Positions 7,958-19,186 are shown, counted from the stretch's first letter. The stretch is 64,000 bases of DNA from Gilliamella apis (GCF_030758615.1 NZ_CP132381.1:2232001-2296000), one strand, 5' to 3'. Made by a program: numbers and translations. The notes: generated by a model from the sequence alone, not told the origin.

Positions 7958-9994
7958 CTACCATTTATAGCTAAGCGTTCCAACCACACTGCGTTCCGCA
8001 CCGTAATAACACCAATAACTACAACCTGATATATATTTTTTGTCGGTTAAGTTAGTTGCATTAACTTGTACTGACCATGATTTATTAAACTGATATTTAA
8101 CCATTGCATCCCATAAGGTATAACTAGGTACACTTTCATTTGGATAATAGACTTCATCAACAGTTTTACCAATATAACGAAGCCCTGATCCAACAGTTAA
8201 CCCATCAAACTGACCATCAAATTTATAATTTACCCAAGCTGAAGCAGCATGTTTTGGAATTAATGAACTACGTGTTGTCAATGAAGCTGTTTGATCTGTT
8301 TTAGCATGAGTGTAAGTATAAGCAAAATCCATATCTATACTTTTAGTAATATCAGCCTTTATTTGTAACTCTACACCTTTACTGCGTGTTTCTAATGTTT
8401 GTGATGCTTGCCCTGTCCCATTAGAAACAAATGAATTCTGAGATTTAATATCAAAATAGGCCAGAGTGAATGTACCATTAAACCAATCAGGCTCATACTT
8501 CCCCCCTACTTCCCACTGTTTTGCTTCATAAGGTCGATACATTGTTTTGTTGACACTATCATAACCATACACTGGCAAAAATGATTCTGAATAATTTATA
8601 TAAGGTGCGATATTACTATCAAAAATATACATTAAACCTGCATTGTAGGCATTGTGGTTATAATCACGATTAAAATCAGAACCACTCCAGTATCCATCAT
8701 TTTTTATTTTGCTATGACGCATACCTTGATTGAAAATCAGTTTATTATCAAAAGTCAGTTTATTTTGTACATATGCACCTAATTCTTGTGCTTTTAATTT
8801 AAAAGGCGAATAACTACCTGTAATATTTGAATGGGTTAATCTTGGTTTAAAACGATTCACTGTACTAGCGCTGCCACTAAAATTATTTCCACTCATATTG
8901 GTATTTAAATAATCAATTCCAATTAATAATGTGTCTCGCCAATTTCCATATTCAAAATCTTTAGAAAGGCGATTATCAATTGTATGAGTATTGTTAATAC
9001 CTATTTGAGAATATGCAAAACGTGAATAATTTTTTCCATCAACTGTTGGTGTGAAATCCATACCATAAACACCTGATAAATCTAAATCTTGATGAGCATA
9101 TTTATAGTTTTGTGTAAAAACAAATCCATTATTAAATTGATGTCTAAATTCATAACCGACTGTTTCTGATTTACGATTAAAATTATCAAAATCTTTATCA
9201 CCATAATAAGTATCCCTTGCTACTTTCCCATATTTAGAATGAAATAGCGTGCCATAAGCAGGGAAAAATCCATTTTCAGGAATGCCAAAATCACGTTGGA
9301 AACTTGATAATAAAGTTAAAGAAGTTAGTTCATTTATGTCCCATGTTAAACTTGGCGCAAAATAATAATGCTTTAATCCAGTTTTAGTTTGTTGTCCATT
9401 TTCATCTCGATAGGCACCCACTACTCGATATCGTATATCATCAGTTAATATGCCACTATAATCTCCATTTATTCCTACTTGTGCATGTGTTCCATAAAAC
9501 ACATTAACTTCACCAGCCGGAGTATTTTTGGGGCGTTTGGTTATCATATTGACAGTACCGCCAGGTTTAGATGAACCATATAGTTGAGAACTTGCGCCCT
9601 TTAATATTTCTATTTTTTCCAGTCCGAAAATTTCAGGTGTTGAACCAAAATAACTATAAGTAAATTGAGGCATACCGTCTAAAGTAAAAGAAGCATCTAA
9701 CCCTCTAATTTTCAACCAATTTGTTCGGCCATCATGACCATATGAACTATTCAATACGCCAGAAGTATAAGATAGTGCTTCGTCAACTTTTTTATAGTCT
9801 TTATCTTTAATCTGCTTTTCATCAATAGAATCTGTCGATTGCGTATCATAAAATTTGACCGTGCCTGTTTTAGCCATTGAACCAACAACTTCCATTGTAT
9901 CGGTTGTTTCAGCATATGCGATGATAGGTAAAACAGATAATATAGAACAAGCTAAAATGCGATTTTTAGGTTTAAAATGAGTTGAATAACTCAT
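7958..9994 (-). CDS. TonB-dependent siderophore receptor, FhuA-like
   Basis: A 678-residue outer-membrane receptor. Signal peptide about residues 1-28 (cleavage after AYA), then a plug domain with the typical TonB-dependent motifs: LSYTSGVLNSSYG, WLKIRGLDASFTLDG, GLEKIEILKGASSQLYGSSK and PGGTVNMITKRP. A long beta-barrel follows, ending in an aromatic residue (GTLSYKW). The CSYWCYYGAERSVVGTLSY ending closely resembles the C-terminus of E. coli FhuA (ferrichrome receptor), including the paired cysteines. It probably binds a hydroxamate-type ferric siderophore and passes it to FhuD-FhuB-FhuC, encoded just upstream in the same direction. A strong AAAGGAG box precedes the ATG. The ligand, whether the peptide made by the nearby synthetase or a foreign xenosiderophore, cannot be decided from sequence. 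Confidence 0.93.
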   Translation of the reverse strand: MSYSTHFKPKNRILACSILSVLPIIAYAETTDTMEVVGSMAKTGTVKFYDTQSTDSIDEKQIKDKDYKKVDEALSYTSGVLNSSYGHDGRTNWLKIRGLDASFTLDGMPQFTYSYFGSTPEIFGLEKIEILKGASSQLYGSSKPGGTVNMITKRPKNTPAGEVNVFYGTHAQVGINGDYSGILTDDIRYRVVGAYRDENGQQTKTGLKHYYFAPSLTWDINELTSLTLLSSFQRDFGIPENGFFPAYGTLFHSKYGKVARDTYYGDKDFDNFNRKSETVGYEFRHQFNNGFVFTQNYKYAHQDLDLSGVYGMDFTPTVDGKNYSRFAYSQIGINNTHTIDNRLSKDFEYGNWRDTLLIGIDYLNTNMSGNNFSGSASTVNRFKPRLTHSNITGSYSPFKLKAQELGAYVQNKLTFDNKLIFNQGMRHSKIKNDGYWSGSDFNRDYNHNAYNAGLMYIFDSNIAPYINYSESFLPVYGYDSVNKTMYRPYEAKQWEVGGKYEPDWFNGTFTLAYFDIKSQNSFVSNGTGQASQTLETRSKGVELQIKADITKSIDMDFAYTYTHAKTDQTASLTTRSSLIPKHAASAWVNYKFDGQFDGLTVGSGLRYIGKTVDEVYYPNESVPSYTLWDAMVKYQFNKSWSVQVNATNLTDKKYISGCSYWCYYGAERSVVGTLSYKW

Positions 9995-10145
9995 AGTTTT
10001 CTCCTTTTTGGTGATGAACTGAGTTCATGTAGTTGATCATTGAACTCCTCAATAATGCCATCAGTATGCTCAAAATATTGTTATCATGACTAATAGCAAA
10101 AATAGTATGACCATATGGTTTAAAAGTTTGCAAAAAAGCCGACAT
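9991..10145 (-). pseudogene. Frameshifted C-terminal remnant of a YojI/PvdE-type ABC exporter
   Basis: Directly after the fhuB stop, an open frame reads FLQTFKPYGHTIFAISHDNN, which matches the H-loop region of cyclic-peptide-export ABC proteins (YojI: GKTIFAISHDDHYF). About base 10,075 the match continues in the +1 frame as YFEHTDGIIEEFNDQLHELS and runs to a TGA overlapping the receptor start. A one-base loss explains the shift. The membrane domain, Walker A and signature motifs are all missing, so this is a remnant. Exporters of this family secrete peptides such as pyoverdine precursors and microcin J25, so the locus probably once contained its own peptide exporter between fhuB and the receptor. 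Confidence 0.72.
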
Positions 10146-10147
10146 TA

Positions 10148-12121
10148 TCAAGAACGCCTTATTAGATAGATAAAGCAAGACCCACCAATCAGTGATGCCA
10201 TAACTCCTGTCGGAATTTCATAAGGAAACATAATATTACGACCTAACCAATCAGCAGCGATCATTAATATGCTTCCAATTAGCGATGACATGAGTAATTG
10301 GTTACGGATGAAATGAAAACCAATAATCCGAGTCATTAATGGCGCAAGTAGACCAATGAAACTAAGTGGTCCAATTTGTAATGTGGCTAAAGTAATTAAA
10401 ATGGTCGAAACGACAATTAATAAAAAACGGACAATATTGCTATTCATTCCTAATGCATTACTCATATTTTCTGGCAATTCCAACAAGCTTATTGACCGTG
10501 AAAATATTAATAATATAAATAAAATGAATAATGCTACTAAAAATATCACCACACTACTTAGTAGCCCACTACTGTATGTTGATCCCGATAACCATATTAA
10601 TAAATATTGAATACGCGGATCGCCAGTAACTAAAAATAATTGAATCAGAGCCGTTAAAAAAGCGGCAAAAGCTATTCCCGTTAAAACCACTTTTTCAGGT
10701 TGGAATTTATTTTTAATATTAATTGCAATAATAAATAAAAAGGTCAGTAGAGCACCCAATAATCCCGGCAACCAAAGTGGCATGATGTCAGACCCCATCG
10801 TCATAACTGTGACAATAATAGCAATAGCTGCACCTGAGCTAATACCTAACAAATCAGGGCTAGCCAGAGAATTATGGGTCATGCATTGCAGTAAAACGCC
10901 ACACGTGCTTAACATGATTCCAGCCGAAATGGCGGTGATAATTCTTGGTAATTTAATGTTTATAAGAGAATGATTCCAACCAGTCGATATAAAACCGTAT
11001 TGTGTATTACTGATTGTTAAACTAAACCATAATAATATTAAGATTATTAATATCGCTAATATCCAGTGTCCCCTTGTTTTTATAGGCGTTAATAAATCAC
11101 ATCGAGTTAAAGAGTTATTACTTGATATACTAATTGTTGTAGGTAATGCTTTGAAAATTAAATAAAGTAATAAAGGTGTTCCAATAAATGCACTGACTGT
11201 GCCGACAGGCAAATAAAAAGAACAATAGAACTGGATAATAACTAAAAGACAATCTGTTAATAATAAAATTAATCCTGCTGTTGTATATGAAAAGAGAAGC
11301 TTGTGCCAGGCTTTAGTTAACTGCAATTGATTAATCATGGTAGCTGCGGCTAGGCCGATAAATCCAATCATCCCGACTAAACTTAGTGTTATAGCACATA
11401 AATAAGCGACAAACAAAATACAGACAACACGGATCACCACTACCGGTACACCTAAACTTTTTGCTTGAGTTTCACCTAATTGCATAACTTCAAATGCGCG
11501 CAATAATAAAATCAGGATGGAAAATGCAATCAAAGAGACAATAACTATCTGTTTGACATCATGCCAACTATCTTGAATTAATGAGCCAGCTTGCCAAGCA
11601 AAAATATTTTTAGCCGCTTCAGGATGGAATATAACTAATGCTGTGGCTAATGCTCCCAAATATAAATTTAATATCAAACCTGACAGTAGCATTCTGATTG
11701 GTAAAAATTGATTACGATAAGACATCATAAACACAAGCAGTAAACTGGCAAGTCCACCAAAGAATGCAATCATTGCACTACTTAACCAAAGTAATAATGA
11801 TGGTATAAAAAGATGAGTGCCCAGTAGGGCAATATAAGCACCGCTACTTACAGCTAACGTTGAATCAGAGGCTAAGGGATTATAAGTAACTTGCTGTAGA
11901 ATGATGGTACTAATACCTAATGCCCCTCCAACCAATAAAGCCATAGTAAAGCGAGGTAACCAGTTATCGACAAGAATTATACGTTTTAATACACTTACTT
12001 GAATTAAATCAACTTGCAAAAAAGGCTGATGTAACTCATGCACAATAATCCAAACGATTGCTATCAGTGCAAGTAAAAAAAGAGATAAATTAATTAAGAT
12101 GATTTTCTTCAATGCCGACAT
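10148..12121 (-). CDS. fhuB: Ferric hydroxamate ABC transporter permease, fused double domain
   Basis: A 657-residue inner-membrane protein with two homologous FecCD-type permease halves (roughly 1-330 and 331-657), the arrangement and length typical of FhuB (E. coli 660). Each half has the family features: LPRFTMALLVGGALGISTII and QQVTYNPLAS in the first, LPRIITAISAGIMLSTCGVL and QCMTHNSLASPDLLGISSGA in the second. About 20 transmembrane segments are expected. It moves the iron-siderophore complex delivered by FhuD into the cytoplasm using FhuC. It starts 4 bases after fhuD and is followed directly by the exporter remnant and the receptor. Confidence 0.95.
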   Translation of the reverse strand: MSALKKIILINLSLFLLALIAIVWIIVHELHQPFLQVDLIQVSVLKRIILVDNWLPRFTMALLVGGALGISTIILQQVTYNPLASDSTLAVSSGAYIALLGTHLFIPSLLLWLSSAMIAFFGGLASLLLVFMMSYRNQFLPIRMLLSGLILNLYLGALATALVIFHPEAAKNIFAWQAGSLIQDSWHDVKQIVIVSLIAFSILILLLRAFEVMQLGETQAKSLGVPVVVIRVVCILFVAYLCAITLSLVGMIGFIGLAAATMINQLQLTKAWHKLLFSYTTAGLILLLTDCLLVIIQFYCSFYLPVGTVSAFIGTPLLLYLIFKALPTTISISSNNSLTRCDLLTPIKTRGHWILAILIILILLWFSLTISNTQYGFISTGWNHSLINIKLPRIITAISAGIMLSTCGVLLQCMTHNSLASPDLLGISSGAAIAIIVTVMTMGSDIMPLWLPGLLGALLTFLFIIAINIKNKFQPEKVVLTGIAFAAFLTALIQLFLVTGDPRIQYLLIWLSGSTYSSGLLSSVVIFLVALFILFILLIFSRSISLLELPENMSNALGMNSNIVRFLLIVVSTILITLATLQIGPLSFIGLLAPLMTRIIGFHFIRNQLLMSSLIGSILMIAADWLGRNIMFPYEIPTGVMASLIGGSCFIYLIRRS

Positions 12122-12125
12122 ACAA

Positions 12126-13034
12126 TCACCATGTATTCACTGTTTGCTTAGTTAAAGCGTTAGTTAATGAATAACTAAACCGTTGCATTGAAGGTAACGC
12201 TCCAAATCCCCACACGGAGGGTAAAATATAATAATTTCCCTGCTGACTAAATGGCAACTTTTGCCATAATGAATTCTTTTCTAATTGCTGATTAACATTA
12301 GCTGGATAAGGTTTAACAATAATAAGACTCGTATTTTTAGGTAATGTCGTTAAGTCAATTAAACTAATTTGACTAAATCCCCATGCATTTGTCGAATGTT
12401 GCCATGCATTATCTAATTTCAATTTGGTTAATACCACACCATATAAACTATTGGCGCCATAGATACGTAATTGATGAGAATCAATAAATTGCACAACTGC
12501 ATAGGACTGTTTTGGTATTTTCTTTAAGCGTTGGATATTATCGGTAAACTGTTTTTCGGTCTGGCTTATCAATATCTGAGCTTGTGTGGTTTTATTGACT
12601 AGTTGCGCTAATTTTTCTGTTGTTTGCACGATGTGCGACCAACTTGTACCTTCATTTGTGTAAAAATCAATTGCAGCTAAATTTATGGGAATAATATTTT
12701 TAGGGATCAGATTTTGTGTCCAAGTTGAATTTATCAATAGAGTCGGTTTTAAATTAGCAATCACTTCTAAATTAGGTTGTGATCGTAACCCTAAATCAAC
12801 AATATTATCATTTAAGACAGGTTCACTTACCCACGTGGCATACTCTTTTGTATCACCTACTCCCACTAACGGTGCTTGTAAAGCTAATAATGTTTCTGCA
12901 ATAGTCCAATCCGTAGTGATAATTCTAGTTGGGTTATCAAATTGTGCATAATCCTGATTACTATCAGGTAAATGCGTTATCCATAAAATAGAGCTTACAA
13001 TCACAAGGCTAATTAGGGTTATTTTGAACTTCAT
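12126..13034 (-). CDS. fhuD: Ferric hydroxamate periplasmic binding protein
   Basis: A 302-residue substrate-binding protein of the FhuD/BtuF cluster. It has an N-terminal membrane/signal segment (ITLISLVIVSSILWIT, residues 4-19), then the RIITTDWTIAETLLAL start of the fold, VGVGDTKEYATWV, and the FhuD-like C-terminal lobe LRIYGANSLYGVVLTKLKL and NAWGFSQISL. I see no lipobox cysteine, so it is either cleaved or held by its uncleaved segment. It captures ferric hydroxamates in the periplasm and docks on FhuB. Its ATG overlaps the fhuC stop (ATGA), so the two are translationally coupled. Confidence 0.93.
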   Translation of the reverse strand: MKFKITLISLVIVSSILWITHLPDSNQDYAQFDNPTRIITTDWTIAETLLALQAPLVGVGDTKEYATWVSEPVLNDNIVDLGLRSQPNLEVIANLKPTLLINSTWTQNLIPKNIIPINLAAIDFYTNEGTSWSHIVQTTEKLAQLVNKTTQAQILISQTEKQFTDNIQRLKKIPKQSYAVVQFIDSHQLRIYGANSLYGVVLTKLKLDNAWQHSTNAWGFSQISLIDLTTLPKNTSLIIVKPYPANVNQQLEKNSLWQKLPFSQQGNYYILPSVWGFGALPSMQRFSYSLTNALTKQTVNTW

Positions 13035-13795
13035 GCTAAAGCAACCTTATGACTTCGAGTAGGATGATCAATGATCTCAAAATGAACACCATAAATTTTC
13101 TGTAAAATCGATGGTGTAATCATCTGTTTTGTCGGTAAATCAAAAATTAAGTGACCTTGTTTAAAAGCTAATAGCTGGTCACAAAACTCACTGGCCAAAT
13201 TAATATCATGAAGAACAATAATAGTGGTTATTCGATGCTTTTGGGCCAGCTGTCGAAGTAATTTCATTACTTCAATTTGATAATTAATATCTAACGCTGA
13301 AAGAGGTTCATCAAGTAAAAGATATTGACTTTGCTGAGCTAAACACATGGATAACCAAACTCGTTGACGTTCTCCTCCTGACAGTGAGCTTAAGTAGCGT
13401 TCTTTAAGATGTGCAGTATTTGTTTGTATTAATGCTTGATCAACAATTTTATAATCTTTTTCCGTATAGCGATCAAGTACACCATGCCATGCAAATCGCC
13501 CTAATTTAACCAGTTCTTTAACCGGCAGATTAATGTCAGTAGGCAAATATTGTGGTAAATAACTCAGTATTCTCGCGAGCTGTTTATGTGAATAGTGAGT
13601 CAGTTCTTTTTCATCTAATGTGATAACACCAGATGTTGCGGCAATTTGCTTTGCTAATAATTTAATAAATGTCGATTTGCCAGAACCGTTATGACCAACA
13701 ATACCATAGACAAGCCCTGGTTGAAATTGAGTCGTTACATGATTAACAACAAGGGTATCTTGAATTTGGTATTCAATATCTTGAGCAATAAGCAT
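13031..13795 (-). CDS. fhuC: Ferric hydroxamate ABC transporter ATPase
   Basis: A 254-residue ABC ATPase of the FepC/FhuC type. Walker A is GIVGHNGSGKSTF (about residues 32-44), the signature LSGGERQRVWLSMCLAQQ, Walker B YLLLDEPLSALDI, and the switch histidine VLHDINLASEFCD. It powers FhuB. It is the first of three tightly packed genes fhuC-fhuD-fhuB and starts 59 bases after the MFS gene, so the whole group from the MFS gene to the receptor is probably one transcript. The order fhuC, fhuD, fhuB is that of E. coli, with the receptor moved to the end. Confidence 0.95.
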   Translation of the reverse strand: MLIAQDIEYQIQDTLVVNHVTTQFQPGLVYGIVGHNGSGKSTFIKLLAKQIAATSGVITLDEKELTHYSHKQLARILSYLPQYLPTDINLPVKELVKLGRFAWHGVLDRYTEKDYKIVDQALIQTNTAHLKERYLSSLSGGERQRVWLSMCLAQQSQYLLLDEPLSALDINYQIEVMKLLRQLAQKHRITTIIVLHDINLASEFCDQLLAFKQGHLIFDLPTKQMITPSILQKIYGVHFEIIDHPTRSHKVALA

Positions 13796-13854
13796 ACTAA
13801 TTTAATTATCCATCCAATTACGCTTTAAAGTTATCCTATCTACCTATTCTGATA

Positions 13855-15069
13855 CTATTTTCCCATTGTTCGACTTGCATAAAATGCATTTAAAAATGCC
13901 AATACTATTGAGCCGATTACAACTGGAAAATAACCAAATTTTTGTGCAAGATAATAACTTAGTGATATTACGATAAATCCACATATAAAACTTGGCGCTG
14001 ATTGAGCATTACAAGCAGTAGAACGTGCCTGTGAACTATCTGAGTTGTCCATTATGATGGCAGTAATCGCAATAGACATTAAAGGTAAACTAAAGAAGTA
14101 AAGAAAACAGGCTAAATAGACATTAAAAATATTAACATAACCTAACGAGATCGGGATGAATGCAAGTAAACCAAAAGCATGAAAAAGTAATGAATATGTT
14201 AAACTTTGTTTCCTAGATAATCGCTTGAGGATTTTTGCAACTAATATAACAGCCACTAAGCTAACAATGGATCCAAATACTTTTAATAAAATAGCAATAT
14301 CTGATAATGCCCAACCATCATCGACAAGTATTGGTGATAATAGATTATAAGCCGGTAAGAAACTAAACGGCATAAGTATCAAAATAATTAACCAATTAAT
14401 TCTACCTTTCCAGATGATAATCAGATCTTTCCAATATTTAGGATCCATATTTTCATATATTGGTTTATTTTGACAGTAACGGTACTCTTCAAAAAAGAAA
14501 AGTTGAATTAATGTAAATCCAATTAAAATAGCAATTAATAATAAACAACCCATCCAACCAATATAGGCATAAAGTAGTAAAATTACTCCGCCACCTAAAA
14601 TATTACCTATCATAGAACCACTGGTTTTGATACTTGAAATTAGATAACGTTGCTGAACTAAAAAAATATTACAGGCTAATCCTGATATGGCTAATTCTTG
14701 AGTTGCAGTCATGGTCGAAAAAATAAAAATGATGGGTAAAATGATATAAAACTGTTTTATAGGATCTAACAAAGCTATAAAGATTAAGCATACTAACATT
14801 AGCGTTAAAGAGATAAATAACCAATTGCGATAATGAGATATTCGTCTTTTTAAATATTTATCAATAACAGGTGCCCATAAAATTTTTAAACCAATTGGTA
14901 ACATCATTAAAGGAATAAGACTTAATTGGTCTAACTCCATGCCATCTTTTCTTAGGATTAAAGCTAAGGCGATAGTCAAAAAGCCAATACCAACATATTC
15001 TGTAATATAAAGACTTACAAATAATAACCATACATTTTTAGGTAATTTAATTGTTGCTTTGTCATTCAT
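13855..15069 (-). CDS. MFS permease, AmpG / RhtX-FptX siderophore-transporter type
   Basis: A 404-residue major-facilitator protein with about 12 hydrophobic segments. The opening LPKNVWLLFVSLYITEYVGI, the LMMLPIGLKILWAPVIDKY loop and the TATQELAISGLA segment resemble the AmpG-like group that includes the single-component siderophore importers RhtX and FptX. In this position, directly upstream of fhuCDB and downstream of a receptor pseudogene and Fur box, a siderophore importer or exporter is the most likely role. The direction of transport cannot be told from sequence. AAAGGAAA lies before the ATG. General MFS assignment is certain; the siderophore link is inferred from homology and context. 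Confidence 0.8.
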   Translation of the reverse strand: MNDKATIKLPKNVWLLFVSLYITEYVGIGFLTIALALILRKDGMELDQLSLIPLMMLPIGLKILWAPVIDKYLKRRISHYRNWLFISLTLMLVCLIFIALLDPIKQFYIILPIIFIFSTMTATQELAISGLACNIFLVQQRYLISSIKTSGSMIGNILGGGVILLLYAYIGWMGCLLLIAILIGFTLIQLFFFEEYRYCQNKPIYENMDPKYWKDLIIIWKGRINWLIILILMPFSFLPAYNLLSPILVDDGWALSDIAILLKVFGSIVSLVAVILVAKILKRLSRKQSLTYSLLFHAFGLLAFIPISLGYVNIFNVYLACFLYFFSLPLMSIAITAIIMDNSDSSQARSTACNAQSAPSFICGFIVISLSYYLAQKFGYFPVVIGSIVLAFLNAFYASRTMGK

Positions 15070-15191
15070 TTACTAATTTTCCTTTTGCAGTACCTATTTT
15101 GTGGTCATAATATTTTCATTAATACCATTCTTTAGTAGTAAAAAATAAAACAAATTTAGACCTTTCGTACATATAATATTTAACTGATTTA

Positions 15192-15448
15192 TCAATAGTT
15201 TATTTGTGCAGAAATACCTACTTGTCGTGGTTGCTGATAAGTGCTATATCGAGAATATGAGGACATAAGGCTTACTATGTCAATTCACTACGTTGTCCCC
15301 CTTCGCCAGTAACAGTAATTGTCTCCAATTTATCTTTTTCATTATCTTCCTTGATATTTTTAATTTTATTTTCAGCTAGAACAATAGAGCTATAACAGCT
15401 TATAAGGCACAAGCTAAATAAATTAAATTTTGCAGTTATTTTTTTCAT
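15192..15448 (-). pseudogene. TonB-dependent receptor reduced to its two ends
   Basis: The N-terminal piece, from the ATG at 15446-15448, encodes a signal peptide (MKKITAKFNLFSLCLISCYS, ending VLAEN) and a TonB box with the LETITVTG motif typical of siderophore receptors; it stops at a TAG after RSELT. Fourteen bases further on, in another frame, is a typical outer-membrane barrel ending: YQQPRQVGISAQINY followed by a stop at 15192-15194. Plug and barrel are gone. The simplest reading is one large internal deletion joining both ends of a full receptor gene. It sits under a Fur-box-like sequence at the head of the iron-uptake operon, so its promoter may still serve the genes downstream. Confidence 0.75.
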
Positions 15449-15463
15449 CCGAATCGCACAGTT

Positions 15464-15482
15464 GATAATGATTTTCATTTGC
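15464..15482 (-). promoter_or_regulatory. Fur box candidate
   Basis: GATAATGATTTTCATTTGC matches 15 of 19 positions of the Fur consensus GATAATGATAATCATTATC. It lies 16 bases upstream of the likely start of the receptor pseudogene, and the MFS-fhuCDB-receptor genes follow in the same direction with no obvious terminator between. Iron repression of the whole uptake locus from here is a reasonable inference. Confidence 0.6.
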
Positions 15483-15605
15483 GATCATATAGATTGGAAA
15501 ATAAGCTGTCAAATTACTGTTTAAAAAAAATCAATATTATTAAATTAACTTGATTTTATTCAGAAGGAATAACTAAAATTTATAATCAAGTTAAATGATA
15601 TATAA

Positions 15606-15634
15606 AATAAAAAACCCTAGTTAAACTAGGGTTT
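15606..15634 (-). terminator. Intrinsic terminator of the aspT-aspD operon
   Basis: A 9-bp perfect stem (AAACCCTAG / CTAGGGTTT) with a 5-base loop, followed on the minus strand by a T-rich tract. It lies about 35 bases after the aspD stop. Confidence 0.85.
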
Positions 15635-15669
15635 GATATGTAGACAGATGAATTAATCTAAATGATTAA

Positions 15670-17283
<1,614 letters not shown>

Positions 17284-17300
17284 TTAATTTGAGATGTCAA

Positions 17301-19001
17301 TTAAACAAAAGCAACAACTAATGGTCCCAATAATGTTAGGAAAACATTAGCTAAAGCATAGGTAATAGCAAAAGAATTGGTAGGCGTTGAGTTACCAGCT
17401 TTATTAAGTACTTCACCAAAAGCAGGATTCGCACTACGAGAGCCAGCTAAAGCGCCAGCAAATACCGCTGAATTTTTATAACCTAGTACATACTTGCCAA
17501 AATAAATGCCAAGTAACATCGGCAATAAAGTCACTACAACACCAATTAAGAATAATGAAAGACCTTGATCTTTAATCGTATTAATGGCTTGTAAACCTGA
17601 GCTAAGACCAACCACTGCTACAAAGCCAGCTAAGCCAAAATCTTTAAGTAGTTGCACAGCTCCGGTTGGAATATTTCCAACAGTTTGATGCAAGGAGCGA
17701 TACCAACCAAACAATAATCCTGATAATAATGCACCACCACCTGCACCTAAAGTGATTGGAATATCACTGACTCTAATCACAATAAGACCAATTATAAGTC
17801 CAACAACAAGACCTAAACCATGGAATATCCAATCAGTTTTTTCACTTTTGGTAATCGGCGCACCAATTCTATCTACTACACGTCTTAAGTCACCATCAGT
17901 ACCATAAATAGTAATGACATCACCTAACTTAAATACCATATCATTATTTAATGGCAATGGTTGTCCATCACGATGAACAGCAATTAAATAAATACCATGC
18001 TTTAACTTCATCACTTCGTCAGATGAAAGCACTTGCGTTAAATTTTGACCGACATATCGAGTATTACGCATTTCAACATCTTGAGTATTCATCACCACAT
18101 CCATACCTTGTGCTGAATTCACTTCTTCACCCAATAAATCAGCTGCAGCAATCATGGCATCCCGATGACCAACAACTAAAATAATATCTTTGGCTTTTAA
18201 TAAGGTTTCAGGTGCAGCTTCAATAATACGATTGCCACGTTTGATTCGTTCAATACTAATACCATTAATAACCTTTTCTAAACTTTCAACGGTTTGATTA
18301 ACCTTATTAGTAATTCGGTATAAGCGACCAGTTACATCAGACAAAGCAAAATTCTGGCCATTACCTAATAAAAGCGAACCATGTAATTGTTCTGCTTCGG
18401 CCTGAATTGCATCATCATTAATTTCACGCCCCATAATTTTCGGCAAAATATTTACACAGACAATAATAGCGCCAAGTGAACCGAAGATATAAGTCACAGC
18501 ATAACCAATGGTCACATTACCTTGTAATCTGCTTAACTCTTCTGGACTTAAACCTAGCTGAGTCAACGCGTCAGATGCTGTACCCATAATAGCTGATTGT
18601 GTTAATCCTCCTGCAGCTAAACCAGCAGCAAGGCCTTTATCTAAATTGAATAATTTGGCTAAAACTACTACCGTTACAAAACCAGCAACAGCAATAAATA
18701 ACGCTAAAAAGATTTCACGCAGAGTTTTAACTCCTAATGAACGGAAAAATTGTGGTCCACTTTCGAACCCGACAGCATAAATAAATAGGGCGAAAAGCAC
18801 AGCTTTAACGCCAGCATCGACAGTAACACCAAATACACTTAATGCCACTGCCACCAATAATGAACCAGCAACGCCACCTAATTGAAATTTACCGATTCGA
18901 ATTCCACCAATCAAATACCCTAAACTTAAAGAAAGAAATAAAAGTATTTCGGGTGAATGCTTAAGTCCATCTAAAATCCAATTTGAAAGCCATTGAAACA
19001 T
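17301..19001 (-). CDS. aspT: Aspartate:alanine antiporter
   Basis: A 566-residue inner-membrane exchanger of the AAE family: an N-terminal membrane block with five or so hydrophobic segments, two central cytoplasmic TrkA-C domains (about residues 200-370), and a C-terminal membrane block. The repeated GGLTQSAIMGTASDAL and GALAGSRSANPAFGEVL motifs are the paired signatures of the family. I start it at the ATG at 18999-19001 (MFQWLSNW), which has GAGGA at proper spacing; an upstream TTG in frame would add five residues. It exchanges external aspartate for the alanine produced by AspD. Transcribed first in the aspT-aspD operon. Confidence 0.93.
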   Translation of the reverse strand: MFQWLSNWILDGLKHSPEILLFLSLSLGYLIGGIRIGKFQLGGVAGSLLVAVALSVFGVTVDAGVKAVLFALFIYAVGFESGPQFFRSLGVKTLREIFLALFIAVAGFVTVVVLAKLFNLDKGLAAGLAAGGLTQSAIMGTASDALTQLGLSPEELSRLQGNVTIGYAVTYIFGSLGAIIVCVNILPKIMGREINDDAIQAEAEQLHGSLLLGNGQNFALSDVTGRLYRITNKVNQTVESLEKVINGISIERIKRGNRIIEAAPETLLKAKDIILVVGHRDAMIAAADLLGEEVNSAQGMDVVMNTQDVEMRNTRYVGQNLTQVLSSDEVMKLKHGIYLIAVHRDGQPLPLNNDMVFKLGDVITIYGTDGDLRRVVDRIGAPITKSEKTDWIFHGLGLVVGLIIGLIVIRVSDIPITLGAGGGALLSGLLFGWYRSLHQTVGNIPTGAVQLLKDFGLAGFVAVVGLSSGLQAINTIKDQGLSLFLIGVVVTLLPMLLGIYFGKYVLGYKNSAVFAGALAGSRSANPAFGEVLNKAGNSTPTNSFAITYALANVFLTLLGPLVVAFV

Positions 19002-19072
19002 AATAATTGTCCTCAAGTGCTAAGATTTATGAAATAGAAAAAGATAGAAAAGAAAAGATTGGAACTTGAATA

Positions 19073-19096
19073 ATATTCATACTTATTTATGAATAT
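19073..19096. repeat. Inverted repeat upstream of aspT
   Basis: ATATTCATA and TATGAATAT flank a 6-base loop, about 72 bases before the aspT start. It has no T-tract on either side, so it is more like an operator than a terminator. The binding protein is unknown. Confidence 0.35.
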
Positions 19097-19186
19097 GGAT
19101 ATATTTTAAACTTCAATACCAAGAATAGATAGTTAATTTTAACGATTAATATTATTGTCAGTAATGAAGTAAGGCGTGATAATTGA

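Noticed and set aside
9972-10178. A 68-codon minus-strand frame after fhuB as a gene of its own
   Set aside because: It is half of a frameshifted exporter remnant; the match to YojI-type proteins switches frame at about 10,075.
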